In this document: positions 12,801 through 22,828 of the stretch, in pieces
How positions within the stretch are numbered: position 1 is the stretch's first letter
How the letters are laid out: every line of letters begins with the position of its first letter
Origin: Volvox africanus
Lineage: Eukaryota; Chlorophyta; Chlorophyceae; Chlamydomonadales; Volvocaceae
Reading direction: 5' to 3'
DNA: 64,000 bases
Assembly (NCBI GenBank): GCA_030268105.1
Contig: BSDZ01000004.1
Location: 1,297,001-1,361,000 of the forward strand
Notes under the pieces: model-generated
Databases searched by the model: none
The model's input: only the letters and a program-made list of their open reading frames with translations
Told to the model about the DNA's origin: nothing
Made by a program: the position numbers and the translations under genes

Positions 12801-14675
12801 AGAAGGGGGAAGGGGGGAGGGCGAAAAGGGGGAAGGGGGGAGGGCGAGAAGGGGGAAGGGGAGAGGGCGAGAAGGGGGAAGGGGGGAGGGCGAGAAGGGG
12901 GAAAGGTGGAGGGCGAGAAGAGGGAAGGGGGGAGGGCGAGAAGGGGGAAGGGGAGAGGGCGAGAAGGGGGAAGGGGGGAGGGCGAGAAGGGGAAAAGGGG
13001 GGAGGGCGAGAAGGGGGAAAGGGGGGAGGGCGAGAAGGGGGAAGGGGGGAGGGCCACTCAGAAATCGAAATGTGGTCAAGGAAAGTAGAAAGAGCTGATT
13101 TGCAACGCAGCACCGTCCAAAATACAACAATAATGATATCTAAATCTAAGCTTAAGTAAGCAGCATAATGAAGTGTACAGGGAAAACACCCTCCCCTCCC
13201 CTCCCCTCCCGCCACCTGCTGACCGGGTCTCTCGATAGTTCCCGTCGTTGGCCAGGTGGAGTTTGGGCCTTATGAGCAGCACTTGGCCATCCAGCAGAAA
13301 CACGCGGCAATTGTACATCACCCCTGTTGGAAGTCGGAAGTAGAAGTGGTTAGCTCGTTGCGGGCGACGGTTAGTTCGTTGTCTTTGCCGTTAGCTTGTG
13401 ATCCCGGCGGAACGTATGCCATGCAATCTGGGTAGTCCGACAGCCCCTCATTGCCATTCCCCAGAGGGGTACTTCGGTGCGGGCGACAGAAAACCCACGA
13501 AGGGGTAGAAAACCCTAGTTAGTGGTGTTTGCTTTCCAACAGTAGTAGTACCAGGTCTCGCCCATCCTCTTACCCCACCCCACCCCACCCCACCCCACCC
13601 CACCCCACCCCACCCCACCCCACCTCGGTGTATGACGGGCATTCCGATATCCACCAACAAGTCTCTCGTCAGGTCCTCCGCATCTGACAGCAGATCCTGT
13701 GGGAGGCCCAGGGGGGGTGGGGTGGATCGGGTAAAAACACACACGTGCAGGAAAGTGGACGAAAGTGACCGCCCGCCAGAAAGCAGGCGAGCAGGATCCC
13801 GGTACGGCCGATGAAACCCCGGTACGGGCAGCTGCCCCCGGCGCTCACCGCCACCGCCTCCCAGGAGTGAGTGACGGTGTCCAGCTCCAGGAAGTGGTCC
13901 TCGCAGCCGTACCCGGGGACCTCCAGCTCCGGCCCGACCTGCATTAAAATGCGTGTGTGTATGTGCGTTATGTGTGTTAGTCGTACATGTACGGCACACA
14001 CCAGCACAATATCAAGGTGCAGAAGCACCCTGTCGGCATCTCGAGAGGCCTTTGCGGCCCTCAACTACTACAGTGTGCGTGTGTGTGTGGGGGGGGGGGG
14101 GGGGAACGTGCATAATCGTGCCAACAACCAAGCTGAGCCCGCGATGGCGAATGGTGCTGATTCAGAGTTGTCCACCAAAGGGGGGGGGAGGAGTTGCCCA
14201 TGTCACACAAACACACTCTAATGTACGGGTCAGGTACGGGTCAGGTTTCCACACGTGCTGCGAAACTGCGGGTTTGATGGGCTGAGGAGGTGCTACTGGC
14301 TGAGGACTGAATAGGTTTACGCCGTCCGTTACTCGCCAACATACACCACCGACGGCAGGGGCGCATCGCGTCGCGTCGCGTCGCGTCACGCACTGACAAT
14401 CACCACCACGCGATACGACAACGACAACGACAACGACAACGATTCGAGTGGGACACCGCAGTCATGATGGAAGTGAACAGAGACGGCATGCACCCTCAAG
14501 CTCCCAAGACAGGTTTACTCAGCAGCAGTAGTAATGGCAGCACACCCACCCGGTAGGACGCGCCCCGGGCACGCGCCAGGCGGATGGACTCCTTGATGCG
14601 CTCCAGGTTGCCCTCGAAGTCCATCGACCATTGGTTGAGGTTGCAGGTGGCGAGAGTCGCCAGTCGGCGGACCAT
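1..14675 (-). CDS. NADSYN1: Glutamine-dependent NAD+ synthetase, 5' 11 exons (3' end outside window)
   Basis: Makes NAD+ from nicotinic acid adenine dinucleotide, ATP and glutamine-derived ammonia. Phase-consistent exons (5' to 3'): 14675-14550, 13938-13849, 13696-13624, 13323-13224, 11933-11746, 11170-11019, 4328-4150, 3471-3312, 3079-2930, 2403-2234, 1898-1736 (1551 nt, 517 codons). The N-terminal nitrilase-type glutaminase starts [16 protein letters not shown]; its Glu-Lys-Cys triad is visible as E46 ([10 protein letters not shown]), K117 (LIRPK) and C196 (ETCEELFTP). The synthetase domain follows [19 protein letters not shown] and carries the PP-loop SGGADSS (about 389-395). The family is about 700 residues, so some 200 C-terminal residues must lie beyond base 1; the last intron seen runs off the edge as repeat. 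The end of exon 8 was chosen by phase and homology and is the weakest boundary; the exon 4 donor (GTCAGC) is also weak. The gene is divergent from DNPEP. Confidence 0.95.
3732..3844. repeat. (GTGTAT)n hexanucleotide array
   Basis: About 18 near-perfect GTGTAT units inside NADSYN1 intron 7. The same hexamer family recurs at 41277, 53737, 55921, 58810, 61378 and 63786, so it is the commonest simple repeat of the window. Confidence 0.95.
4329..4907. other. Non-repetitive 3' part of NADSYN1 intron 6
   Basis: Unique sequence between the minisatellite and the acceptor of exon 7 (CCCCACAG at about 4340-4329). No coding similarity seen on either strand. Confidence 0.7.
4908..11015. repeat. 6.1 kb CCCTCCCAAT-type minisatellite (intron 6 of NADSYN1)
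   Basis: Continuous array of CCCTCC units broken by CCCAAT, CCCTGT, CCCTAT and CTCAAT variants. It occupies most of the 6.7 kb intron between exon 6 (ends 11019) and exon 7 (starts 4328). It starts about 25 nt after the intron's GTGGGG donor. Rare variants (CCCGAT near 6261 and 7833; TCACTGTCCC near 6631 and 8217) recur about 1.57-1.6 kb apart, showing a higher-order duplication. Two frames stay open for over 2,100 codons because the unit lacks stops; this is not coding. Confidence 0.97.
11321..11644. repeat. 36-bp tandem array, nine copies (NADSYN1 intron 5)
   Basis: Unit TAAGGCCCAGGAAAGCGGCG followed by GGGCGGTGGGTAGGGG, period exactly 36 bp (copies start at 11321, 11357, 11393, 11429, 11465, 11501, 11537, 11573, 11609). 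Copies are essentially identical: one T-for-A change in copy 6 and a divergent end in copy 9. This argues for recent expansion or homogenisation. Because 36 is a multiple of 3, all frames show a 12-residue repeat; none is thought to be translated. Confidence 0.97.
12011..13053. repeat. Purine-rich 22-23 bp minisatellite (NADSYN1 intron 4)
   Basis: About 45 copies of a unit like AGGGCGAGAAGGGGGAAGGG with length variation in the G runs. The strand shown is almost pure purine; the NADSYN1 transcript therefore carries a pyrimidine-rich array that ends about 77 nt before the exon 5 acceptor. Such homopurine mirror-like tracts can form triplex DNA. Confidence 0.96.
13572..13622. repeat. (CCCCA)n pentanucleotide at a splice donor
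   Basis: About 10 perfect CCCCA units. On the NADSYN1 sense strand this is GTGGGGTGGGG..., and the first unit is itself the 5' splice site of intron 3 (exon 3 ends at 13624). Confidence 0.95.
13978..14073 (+). mobile_element. Dispersed ~96-bp fragment, copy A (possible TE relic)
   Basis: Lies in NADSYN1 intron 1. It matches the reverse complement of 41975-42072 at roughly 90% with one short indel. In the frame reading [23 protein letters not shown] (22-24 residues; shown here only as a label, core TLSASRE) five of six substitutions are synonymous. No family was recognised. Confidence 0.55.
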
Positions 14676-15360
14676 TGTGGATATCGTTGGAGTGGTTAAA
14701 GCGGTTGGGAGTTGTCGCGCTGGATACTGCTACTGCTACTGCTACTGCCGTGACTCGATGATATCACTGCGCCCCTACATAATTGATAAGTGAAGGTGAA
14801 CATATGTGTGTACGACTGTGTATGACACTGAATGGGGGAGGGGACACTGAAAGGAGGGAGAGGTTTGAAGGAAGCGCAGCGGACAGCGGGAGGAATGCTC
14901 AGAGATGGCACCCCGATACGTCGTTTGCTCGGAAAGTGCTTTGGACGGCTAGCACCTTTATCAATGTGATGTAACGTATCACCTGCGCGCGCTGCTAGAG
15001 ACACCGGTGGTGCTGCGAGAGAGATGGCGAGCGCCTGTGTCGTGTGACAGTGTATCGGGAGGATGAAAAGTGTTCCGTGAACCAAAACGTTAAAGAGTAG
15101 AAATTGTAAAATATTTATCATGATGGAAGTGATCGTTCTTTGCTATCGAGATTCGACCAAGAAAACCAAGAAAGGGGCGAACGGCGGAACCATGTACGAG
15201 AGATGACGCATGCGAAAGCTCTTTTAACGATTTTTCAAACGCCTTACGGATCACTAATTTACGTAACTAAACGGAACAAAATTCTTTAAAGTTTTTTTAC
15301 ATGCAACTTATGAAAGTTTTGAGATAAACAATTTTTACTGAACCCTTAATCACAATCGAT
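14676..15360. promoter_or_regulatory. Divergent intergenic promoter region NADSYN1 / DNPEP
   Basis: 685 bp separate the two start codons (NADSYN1 ATG at 14675 on minus, DNPEP ATG at 15361 on plus), so both promoters must lie here or overlap. A short (GCTACT)n run (near 14728) is present. The DNPEP-proximal 150 bp is AT-rich, unlike the surrounding DNA. No individual element could be assigned with confidence. Confidence 0.6.
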
Positions 15361-18300
15361 ATGCTCGCGGCTCGAGCTGGCCGCGTGCTTGCATCTGCCA
15401 GCAATCGTCGCTTTGCTGCCGCTGCAAGAATAAACTTGATGTCCAAACGTCAAAAGACGTCTTCTGGGCACGCAACCGAAGCTGCAAGCAATGAAGCTGC
15501 GCTTACGCTACACTTACGAGGACAGGAGCACGCCGAGAAGCTCCTATCCTTCATCAACTACGCCTGGACACCCTTCCACGCGGTTGAGGAGGCCGCGAGG
15601 AGGCTGGTCGCAGCTGGCTTCACGCCCATCTCCGAACGAGAGCCTTGGTATGTGGGGTTCTTGCCTTTTGCCGCAGGGAAATTGAGTCTATTCAATATCC
15701 CTTAAAGAAACCCTCATTCTCAAGGCGTTGTCATGCGTTCGCTGCAATCCTCGATCTGCTGCAATGCCATTCCTCAACAGCCACATTGGTAATGCGCCGT
15801 ACTCGCCCTTCTGGTTTAACTTCCAGGCCGGATGGCTGTCCCCCCTCCCCTACCTTCCCCTTCCCCTTCCCAGCCCCCCTCCCTTCCTCTCCCTCCCCCC
15901 TCTTCCCTCCCTTCCGAGCATCCCAACGTCCCCCTTTTCCGTTCGCTCCTCTACCTCTCCTCCCTTTTCCAAGTCGTAGAAACACACAAATCTGCTCGCC
16001 TTCCTCGCAGGTCGGTGCAGCCTGGCGGGCGATACTTCTTCACCCGCAATATGTCAACTGTGGTGGCCTTCGCAGTGGGTGCCAAGTTCCAACCGGGTGC
16101 GGTGCAAAGGGGGAAGGCCGCGGAGCCAGCAAATAGGATAATGGCTGTTGATGCTACAGCTGGGTTTATAAAAGGGGAGGGAGGGGAGGGGAGGGGAGGG
16201 GAGGGGAGGGGAGGGGAGGGGAGGGGAGGGGAGGGGAGGGAGACGAACATCGAAACGGGGAGGCGAGGGGAGGGGAGGCTTCTCCTCTGAAGGGCATGTA
16301 CGAGGTGTTGCCATACACAATGCTGTTCCTCCTCTCTGTCATCCTCCGGGCTCAGGGGCGACATCATATCTTCCCCCGCCTTCCCCCCATCCCCGCCACT
16401 ACGTGCCTCTTCAGGCAATGGCTTTTATATGGTGGGCGCGCACACGGATTCACCTTGCCTAAAGCTCAAACCCGTCACGGCCTCCAGCAAGGGCGGCTAC
16501 AACATGGTACGACACCGCTGCCGTACAAGGTGCCCTGCTTCCCAGTGTATGCAAATGCTGAAGGGGGTTGCATGCGTGTATGTGCATGTGCATATATGCG
16601 TGTGTGTTGGGGGTGGGTGGGGAGAAGAAAGGTATACATGTGTATGTGGTATGTGTGTGTATGTGTGCGGGGTGGGAGAGGAGGGGGGTGCACTGGATGC
16701 ATTTACTTTTCCGAGGTGGGTGTGTGGGCGAACCTACGGGTCGTAGGGCCCTTTTGGGGCAATTCCATTGCCCAGATCCAGAAGCACCCGGACTCAGCTT
16801 CGCAATACCTTTCGTCTGCCGTACACCACCAATGCTTTGTCCCTACACGACAGATTAACGTGGAGACATACGGCGGTGGGTTGTGGTACACGTGGTACGA
16901 CAGGGACCTTGGCTTGGCAGGCCGGGTGCTACTGCGCGAGGATGTAGGTGCCACCGCATCGTCCAACGTAGGCGGCAGTAGCCTGAAGCACCGGCTGGTG
17001 AAGATTGATCGGCCGCTGATGCGTATTCCTATGCTGGTGAGTGTGTGTCTGTGTGTATGTCTGTGTGTCAGTGTGTGTGTATGCAGGTGCCATACTAATA
17101 CCCCACCCCCCAGCCCCATGATCATGAGCTCCTCTTCCTCGTCCAAGGACGCGGAAGCGGCTCGGCTTCCCCCCCGAGCGCACAGCTGCCATGAGGGGGC
17201 CCCCGGGAGCTAGTTGCCCATGGATGTTTGGGTGCAGGATGAGGGACCCCGCGGACCTGCTGCCGTACTGACACACGTGCGGGTGATGAGAACCCCCCCC
17301 GGCAAGCCATCGGACCTTCCCCTTGCGCGACTCCCCCCCCTTTCGTCTTCCATATCTTCGTTCCATCCGCCAGAGGCGCCTCTCCCCCCCCCTGCGCCTC
17401 TCCCCCCCAGGCCATCCACCTTCAGCGAGACATCCACACCGCGGGGTTCAAACCAAATCTGCAAACCAACTTCGCCCCGCTGATTGCAAGTGCCGCCAAG
17501 ACACAGTTGATGGCCGAAACAGCCCCAGCCGCCGCCACTGCCGCCGCTGCCGCTGCCGCCGCCAACACCGGCCACCGCCACTCGCCGCTGCTGCTGTCTC
17601 TGCTGGCTTCGGAGCTTGGGTGCGCTCCGGAGGCCATTGTGGACTTCGAGCTGCACTTGGTGGATGTGCAGCCCGGGGTGGTTGGGGGCGCGCACGGGGA
17701 GTTCGTATTCACAGGCCGGCTCGACAACCTGGCTATGTCGTACGTGGCCTTGCAGGTACGGCAGAGTACGATCGGTTGCGCTGCAGGAATGCGTCTGGTT
17801 TGCGTTCCGGTCCGATCTGCCCATCTCCGGATTTTATGAGCGCCTTGCTGGGAGCTGAGAGCCGCCCCGAGCCCTCCCCTCCTTCGTGTCCCCGAGCCCT
17901 CCCCTCCTTCGTGTCCCCGAGCCCTCCCCTCCTTCGTGTCCCCGAGCCCTCCCCTCCTTCGTGTCCCCGAGCCCTCCCCTCCTTCGTGTCCCCGAGCCCT
18001 CCCCTCCTTCGTGTCCCCGAGCCCTCCCCTCCTTCGTGTCCCCGAGCCCTCCTCTCCTTCGTGTCCCCGAGCCCTCCCCTCCTTCGTGTCCCCGAGCCCT
18101 CCTCTCCTTCGTGTCCCCGAGCCCCCCCCTCCTTCGTGTCCCCGAGCCCTCTCCCCCCGTGCCCCCGAGCCCTTACCCCCCCTTGCCCCCGAGCCCTACC
18201 CCCCCTGGCCCCCCCTGCCCCCGAGCCCTCCCCAGGCGCTGGTGGACTCGTGTCCTGACGTCAGCTCCCTGGCGGAGGAGACCGGCGTGCGATCCATTGC

Positions 18301-19284
18301 GCTGTTTGACCACGAGGAGGTCGGCAGCGAAAGCGCTCAGGTGGGGGGAAGGGGGAGGGGGAGGAAGAAAGGGGTTAAGGAGACAGCTGCCGTACAAACA
18401 AACGACAGAAAAACAGCACATGTCTGGTTAAGTAGTTAGTAGTTGCGACAATTTTTTTCACCATCAGGAGGGGAAACGGTTGTTATTTGGTGAGGTGGTG
18501 TTGGCAACACACATAAACACATACACACATACACACATACATGCGCGCGCGCAGCCTTCTCACCTTGTCTCCGCTAACAACTCATGTCATGCTTTTCCTT
18601 TGAGCGCTCATCGGTTGAAGTGCCCCGTGTGGGTCAGCTGGTGATTCCGCCCTGTCCCACTTGCCCATTGCGCAGGGTGCTGGGGGCCCCGTGATGCGGG
18701 ACACCATCACTCGGGTGGCGGCCGCGCTGGCGGGAGGTCAGGAGGTGAGGAGGGGGCTCAAGGGGAGGGGTTGCGGTGGGAGGAAGACGCATACAGGAGT
18801 CCAGTTGCTGCTGCTGCTGCTGAGTGCATTCAGTGACCGGAGGGGGGGAGGGGGGAGGGCGCTGCCTCATAATGACCGAAGAAATGTCCCTCCTCAATCC
18901 GGCCATCCCTTCCCCCCCTCCTAACCTTCCCTGTGCTACCCCAACAAGTCGCCGTTTCCGCAGTTCTGAAAATGCTCGCATGCTCCCGCACCGCCTTTTC
19001 ATTCGCACTTTGGCCATGCCCTCCCAGCCCCTCTTAACATACACATACACACGCGCGTGAGTATTTGGATTCCAGCAATCTTCTGTCCTTTCCCCCCCCC
19101 CCGCTTCCATACACATTTCCTGCGTTGCACCCAGGGCGCAGTCGAGCGCACCCTGCGCAACTCCTTTCTGGTCAGCGCGGACATGGCTCATGCACTGCAC
19201 CCCAACTACTCGGACAAGGTAGCGGGAGGTAGCGGAAATGAGAGATCTAAGATGCTGGAGAGCGTGCGTTCGGGGTGCTTAGGC

Positions 19285-19316
<32 letters not shown>

Positions 19317-21804
19317 GGGGGGGGGGATAAATTCAGTATGCCAGCACTCGCCCTACTGTCCTACCACATCCTATCCTCATAGACGGCCGGCATCTGTCTG
19401 GGGCTACCATTCCTTCCTGCACTCTGACCAACCTCCTTGCCTGCAGCCTTCACCCCCACCCCTGCCGCTGCCTGGGTGCCTGCGTGCTGCCCACCTGTTG
19501 CATCTATAGTCTTAATGACCCTGTCGGTTGTCTGCGCAGCACGACCCCGACCACCAGCCGCGCATGCACGGGGGACTCGTTATCAAACACAATCACAATC
19601 AGCGGTACGCCACCAACTCTGTCAGCGCGGCGCTGTTCAGGTGGGAGAGGGAGAGGGAGAGGTAGAGGGAGAGGTAGAGGAAGAGGGAGAGGGAGAGGGA
19701 GAGGGAGAGGGAGAGGGAGAGGGAGAGGGAGAGGGAGAGGGAGAGGGAGAGGGAGAGGGAGAGGGAGAGGGAGAGGGAGAGGGAGAGGGAGAGGGAGAGG
19801 GAGAGGGAGAGGGAGAGGGAGAGGGAGAGGGAGAGGGAGAGGGAGAGGGAGAGGGAGAGGGAGAGGGAGAGGGAGAGGGAGAGGGAGAGGGAGAGGGAGA
19901 GGGAGAGGGAGAGGGAGAGGGAGAGGGAGAGGGAGAGGGAGAGGGAGAGGGAGAGGGAGAGGGAGAGGGAGAGGGAGAGGGAGAGGGAGAGGGAGAGGGA
20001 GAGGAAGAGGGAGAGGAAGAGGGAGAGGAAGAGGGAGAGGAAGAGGGAGAGGAAGAGGGAGAGGGAGAGGGAGAGGAAGAGGGAGAGGGAGAGGGAGAGG
20101 AAGAGGAAGAGGGAGAGGGAGAGGGAGAGGGAGAGGGAGAGGGAGAGGGAGAGGGAGAGGGAGAGGGAGAGGGAGAGGGAGAGGGAGAGGGAGAGGGAGA
20201 GGGAGAGGGAGAGGGAGAGGGAGAGGGAGAGGGAGAGGGAGAGGGAGAGGAAGAGGGAGAGGAAGAGGGAGAGGAAGAGGGAGAGGAAGAGGGAGAGGAA
20301 GAGGGAGAGGGAGAGGGAGAGGAAGAGGGAGAGGAAGAGGGAGAGGGAGAGGGAGAGGGAGAGGGAGAGGGAGAGGGAGAGGGAGAGGGAGAGGGAGAGG
20401 GAGAGGGAGAGGGAGAGGGAGAGGGAGAGGGAGAGGGAGAGGGAGAGGGAGAGGGAGAGGGAGAGGGAGAGGGAGAGGGAGAGGGAGAGGGAGAGCCATC
20501 AAAGCCGGCGTTGCAGAGGGTGAGTGAGACAAGGAATTGCGCGAGCATGGCCCCCATATCCCCCAACTCCGCTATCTCTTTGCCCGCTGGGACTCACGTC
20601 CCACCGCCGTCCCCTGTCCAGGGAGGTGGCGCGCCGCCACGGCATCCCCTGCCAGGAGTTCTCCGTACGCAACGACATGCCGTGCGGCTCCACCATAGGG
20701 CCCATCTTGTCATCTAACCTTGGGTGTCGGACGGTGGACTGCGGCATCGCGCAACTATCGATGCACAGTGTACGAGAACAGGTGGGGCCCTTAAGGGGGG
20801 AGGGAGCATGAAGTGTGTGTGACTGTGTGTGTATGTGCGTGGCGTGGGGCGGGAGAAGTCGAGGTGGGAAATTCAGCGAGGGGTATAAAGGCGTTCGTGT
20901 CCTACGAGCGACTTCATTGCTTGAGAAATGTGGTGTTACTTAATGATATCAAGGCAACTAACATGAGGTCATACTTGATTCGCCGGGCGCGAGTAATCTG
21001 AAACACGTTATAGAACTGCGCCTCGTTATGCAAAGCTTGTGGTGTGGCAAAAAATATATAAACCGTATCGTGTCAATGCTCCCTGCATTGCACGTTTGCT
21101 GGTGTCTGTGTTGCACTCACCTCTCTTGACAAACCCTTGCAACGGCCACAGCAACATCAAGCCCCCTAATGCGAACGCTTCCCAAGGGCCGTACACCTCT
21201 CCCGAACCCGGCGTCGCTTTACATCCTAACTCTCCCTCCCCCCCGGGATTGATTGTCCGTGGATTTTGATGGTGGTGTATTCATGCTGCAGTGCGGTACG
21301 GATGATGTGGCGCTGGCGTACGACCACCTCCTGCACTTCTTCAGGGAGGTACGGCAAAGCACAGGGCAGAGTGCAGGGTTTGCAAGTTGTACCAGGGGGC
21401 AAGAGGATGCAAGCGCGGGAGGGCATAAAAAGCTGTCGGGTCGTCCCTCCAAACCTTTACAAGCGAAAAACAGACGCAAGCGTAAGGTCACAGAGCCCAA
21501 GAATAATCGTTCTGTCGGGTCCGGTCATTTTCGTGTCTCACGAGGCTGAGGGATTGTAAGGAGAAAAAGAGAGAGGAGAAAAAGTACGACAGCATATGTA
21601 CTCCTACGACTCGTTGCAACCTTCTCCTAAGTGATGTTTATTTGCCAAGGGTTTTAGGGTAGGCGATGCCCTGTTGCGCGTGCATCGCCGTATATTCCCT
21701 CCTTGCAGTTTTCTTTGCTCGACGCCAGCTTGGACGTGGACTCCCTTCCGCCGCCCAGTATCTCTGGCACCGTCGCGGACACCCCCTGCTGTCACACCCA
21801 CTAA
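15361..21804 (+). CDS. DNPEP: Aspartyl aminopeptidase (peptidase family M18)
   Basis: Removes N-terminal Asp/Glu from peptides; a dinuclear zinc enzyme forming dodecamers in known members. Twelve phase-consistent exons: 15361-15647, 16011-16096, 16415-16506, 16854-17036, 17411-17755, 18236-18340, 18676-18744, 19135-19218, 19540-19640, 20622-20781, 21292-21348, 21709-21804 (1665 nt, 554 residues). All M18 metal/catalytic motifs are visible: AHTDSP (H134), GRLDNL (D321), [10 protein letters not shown] (E358/E359), [12 protein letters not shown] (D405) and SMHSVRE (H499). An Ala-rich insert at about 255-268 is absent from animal homologues. The first 26 residues (Arg/Ala rich, no acids) resemble an organelle-targeting peptide, and M27 (15439) could start a cytosolic form. 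Introns 2, 5 and 9 carry tandem repeats. Confidence 0.96.
16173..16240. repeat. (GGGGA)n pentanucleotide (DNPEP intron 2)
   Basis: About 13 GGGGA units 77 nt downstream of the intron 2 donor, G-rich on the sense strand. Confidence 0.95.
17868..18235. repeat. 25-bp pyrimidine-rich tandem array ending at a splice acceptor (DNPEP intron 5)
   Basis: Unit CCGAGCCCTCCCCTCCTTCG plus TGTCC, period 25 bp, about 11 good copies to about 18150 and degenerate ones after that. The last degenerate unit, CCCGAGCCCTCCCCAG, supplies the exon 6 acceptor itself (exon starts at 18236). Confidence 0.95.
19641..20495. repeat. (GAGGGA)n hexanucleotide array starting at a splice donor (DNPEP intron 9)
   Basis: About 850 bp of GAGGGA with scattered GAGGAA variants clustered at about 20000-20110 and 20250-20340. 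The intron's donor GTGGGAGAGG leads directly into the array, which makes up some 87% of the 981-bp intron. Open frames through it (Gly-Glu, Gly-Arg, Pro-Leu, Pro-Ser) are artefacts. Confidence 0.97.
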
Positions 21805-22828
21805 TCCACTAATCCATGAAAGGGGGGGATGGGCCCGAGTTCAAGTCGATGTCAATCTTGTCTCAGCAAAAGTCTTGGGATGCAGCCATATATGTACTCG
21901 CATGCGATGCACTTGCTGCTCCGGGGGCCATTTCCCGAGGCCAGCATGAAACGTACTCGACAGTGTAGAGTGGTGCACATGTGGCGACTATTAATATGGA
22001 CAGTGATGGCTAATATGGACTTTGACATTAGCATAGGCGCCGGGAAGCTGTCCGTCGAAGGCTTATCTGATATCGTGGCTTATGTGCCGAGCGTGGAAGC
22101 GTGCAAGCGTGTGCGAAGAGTGCGGGCTTTCATTAGAATTGGGTTTATGATAATGCCGGCTGGGATTAGAAGTCTGCGTTTGTGAAGTGACGTCAGGCGG
22201 GTCAGATCCGAGTGTAAGGCTGACTGCTTTGACGTACGTACAGCTGAAGATGGGGCTGTCGCATTCTTGTCGTGTTCTCCACCAACCTCCATCCAGCCAT
22301 GCAGCCGCTGTAGATTAGAGGGCACAAAAGCGAGCGTCCGGAAGCACTGGTATAACTTTTGGCAAAGGACATCCATTGAAGGTCCTGTCACAGTTTGGCA
22401 CGTTTCTGGTCGCCATCTCGGACCTACTGGGTAGGCAGACTGCAATGGCTCTCCCGAACCGCAGCTGCAGTGGGAGAGATCCAATAACATGGTATCAACA
22501 ATACACCGTCCTAAGAACCGGCTACCGGAGGAACGAGGAGATATTCTCTTGTGAGTCTCCATACATAGACATGTGCGAAATTCGCTTAGTTCAGCAACCA
22601 CGTCTCCGTCGTTCCTGCATCTGTCTATGGTTGCCATTCTTCTTCTTTTCTCATGCACCAGCTGCCCACGAGCAGCAGGCTAACTCTGCACGGACGTCAT
22701 CAGCCCCATCAGTCCTCCTTCTGGCCATGGGGCCGAATCATTGATTGGAACGCAACGAGGTCCCCCCCTTACCTCACCCTCGCCTGCGTCGTGCCTTTCA
22801 CGGAACCACCGACCTAACCCCAAGTCAT
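21805..22828. other. Convergent 3' intergenic region DNPEP / QTRT2
   Basis: About 1 kb between the two stop codons, holding both 3' UTRs. No repeat or further gene was recognised. Short open frames on both strands show no similarity to known proteins. Confidence 0.7.
22213..22217 (+). terminator. Candidate poly(A) signal TGTAA for DNPEP
   Basis: TGTAA is the usual polyadenylation motif of chlamydomonadalean genes. This one lies 409 bp after the DNPEP stop. Confidence 0.5.

Noticed and set aside
11923..13215. Arg/Gly/Glu- or Pro/Ser-rich proteins of 390-460 residues
   Set aside because: Shadow frames of the purine-rich array in NADSYN1 intron 4.
19437..20717. Gly-Glu, Gly-Arg, Pro-Leu and Pro-Ser repeat proteins
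   Set aside because: All are readings of the GAGGGA array in DNPEP intron 9; the flanking exons join across it in phase.
22080..22658. Minus-strand 192-codon frame after QTRT2
   Set aside because: Lies in the convergent 3' region, no similarity to known proteins and no acceptor linking it to QTRT2.
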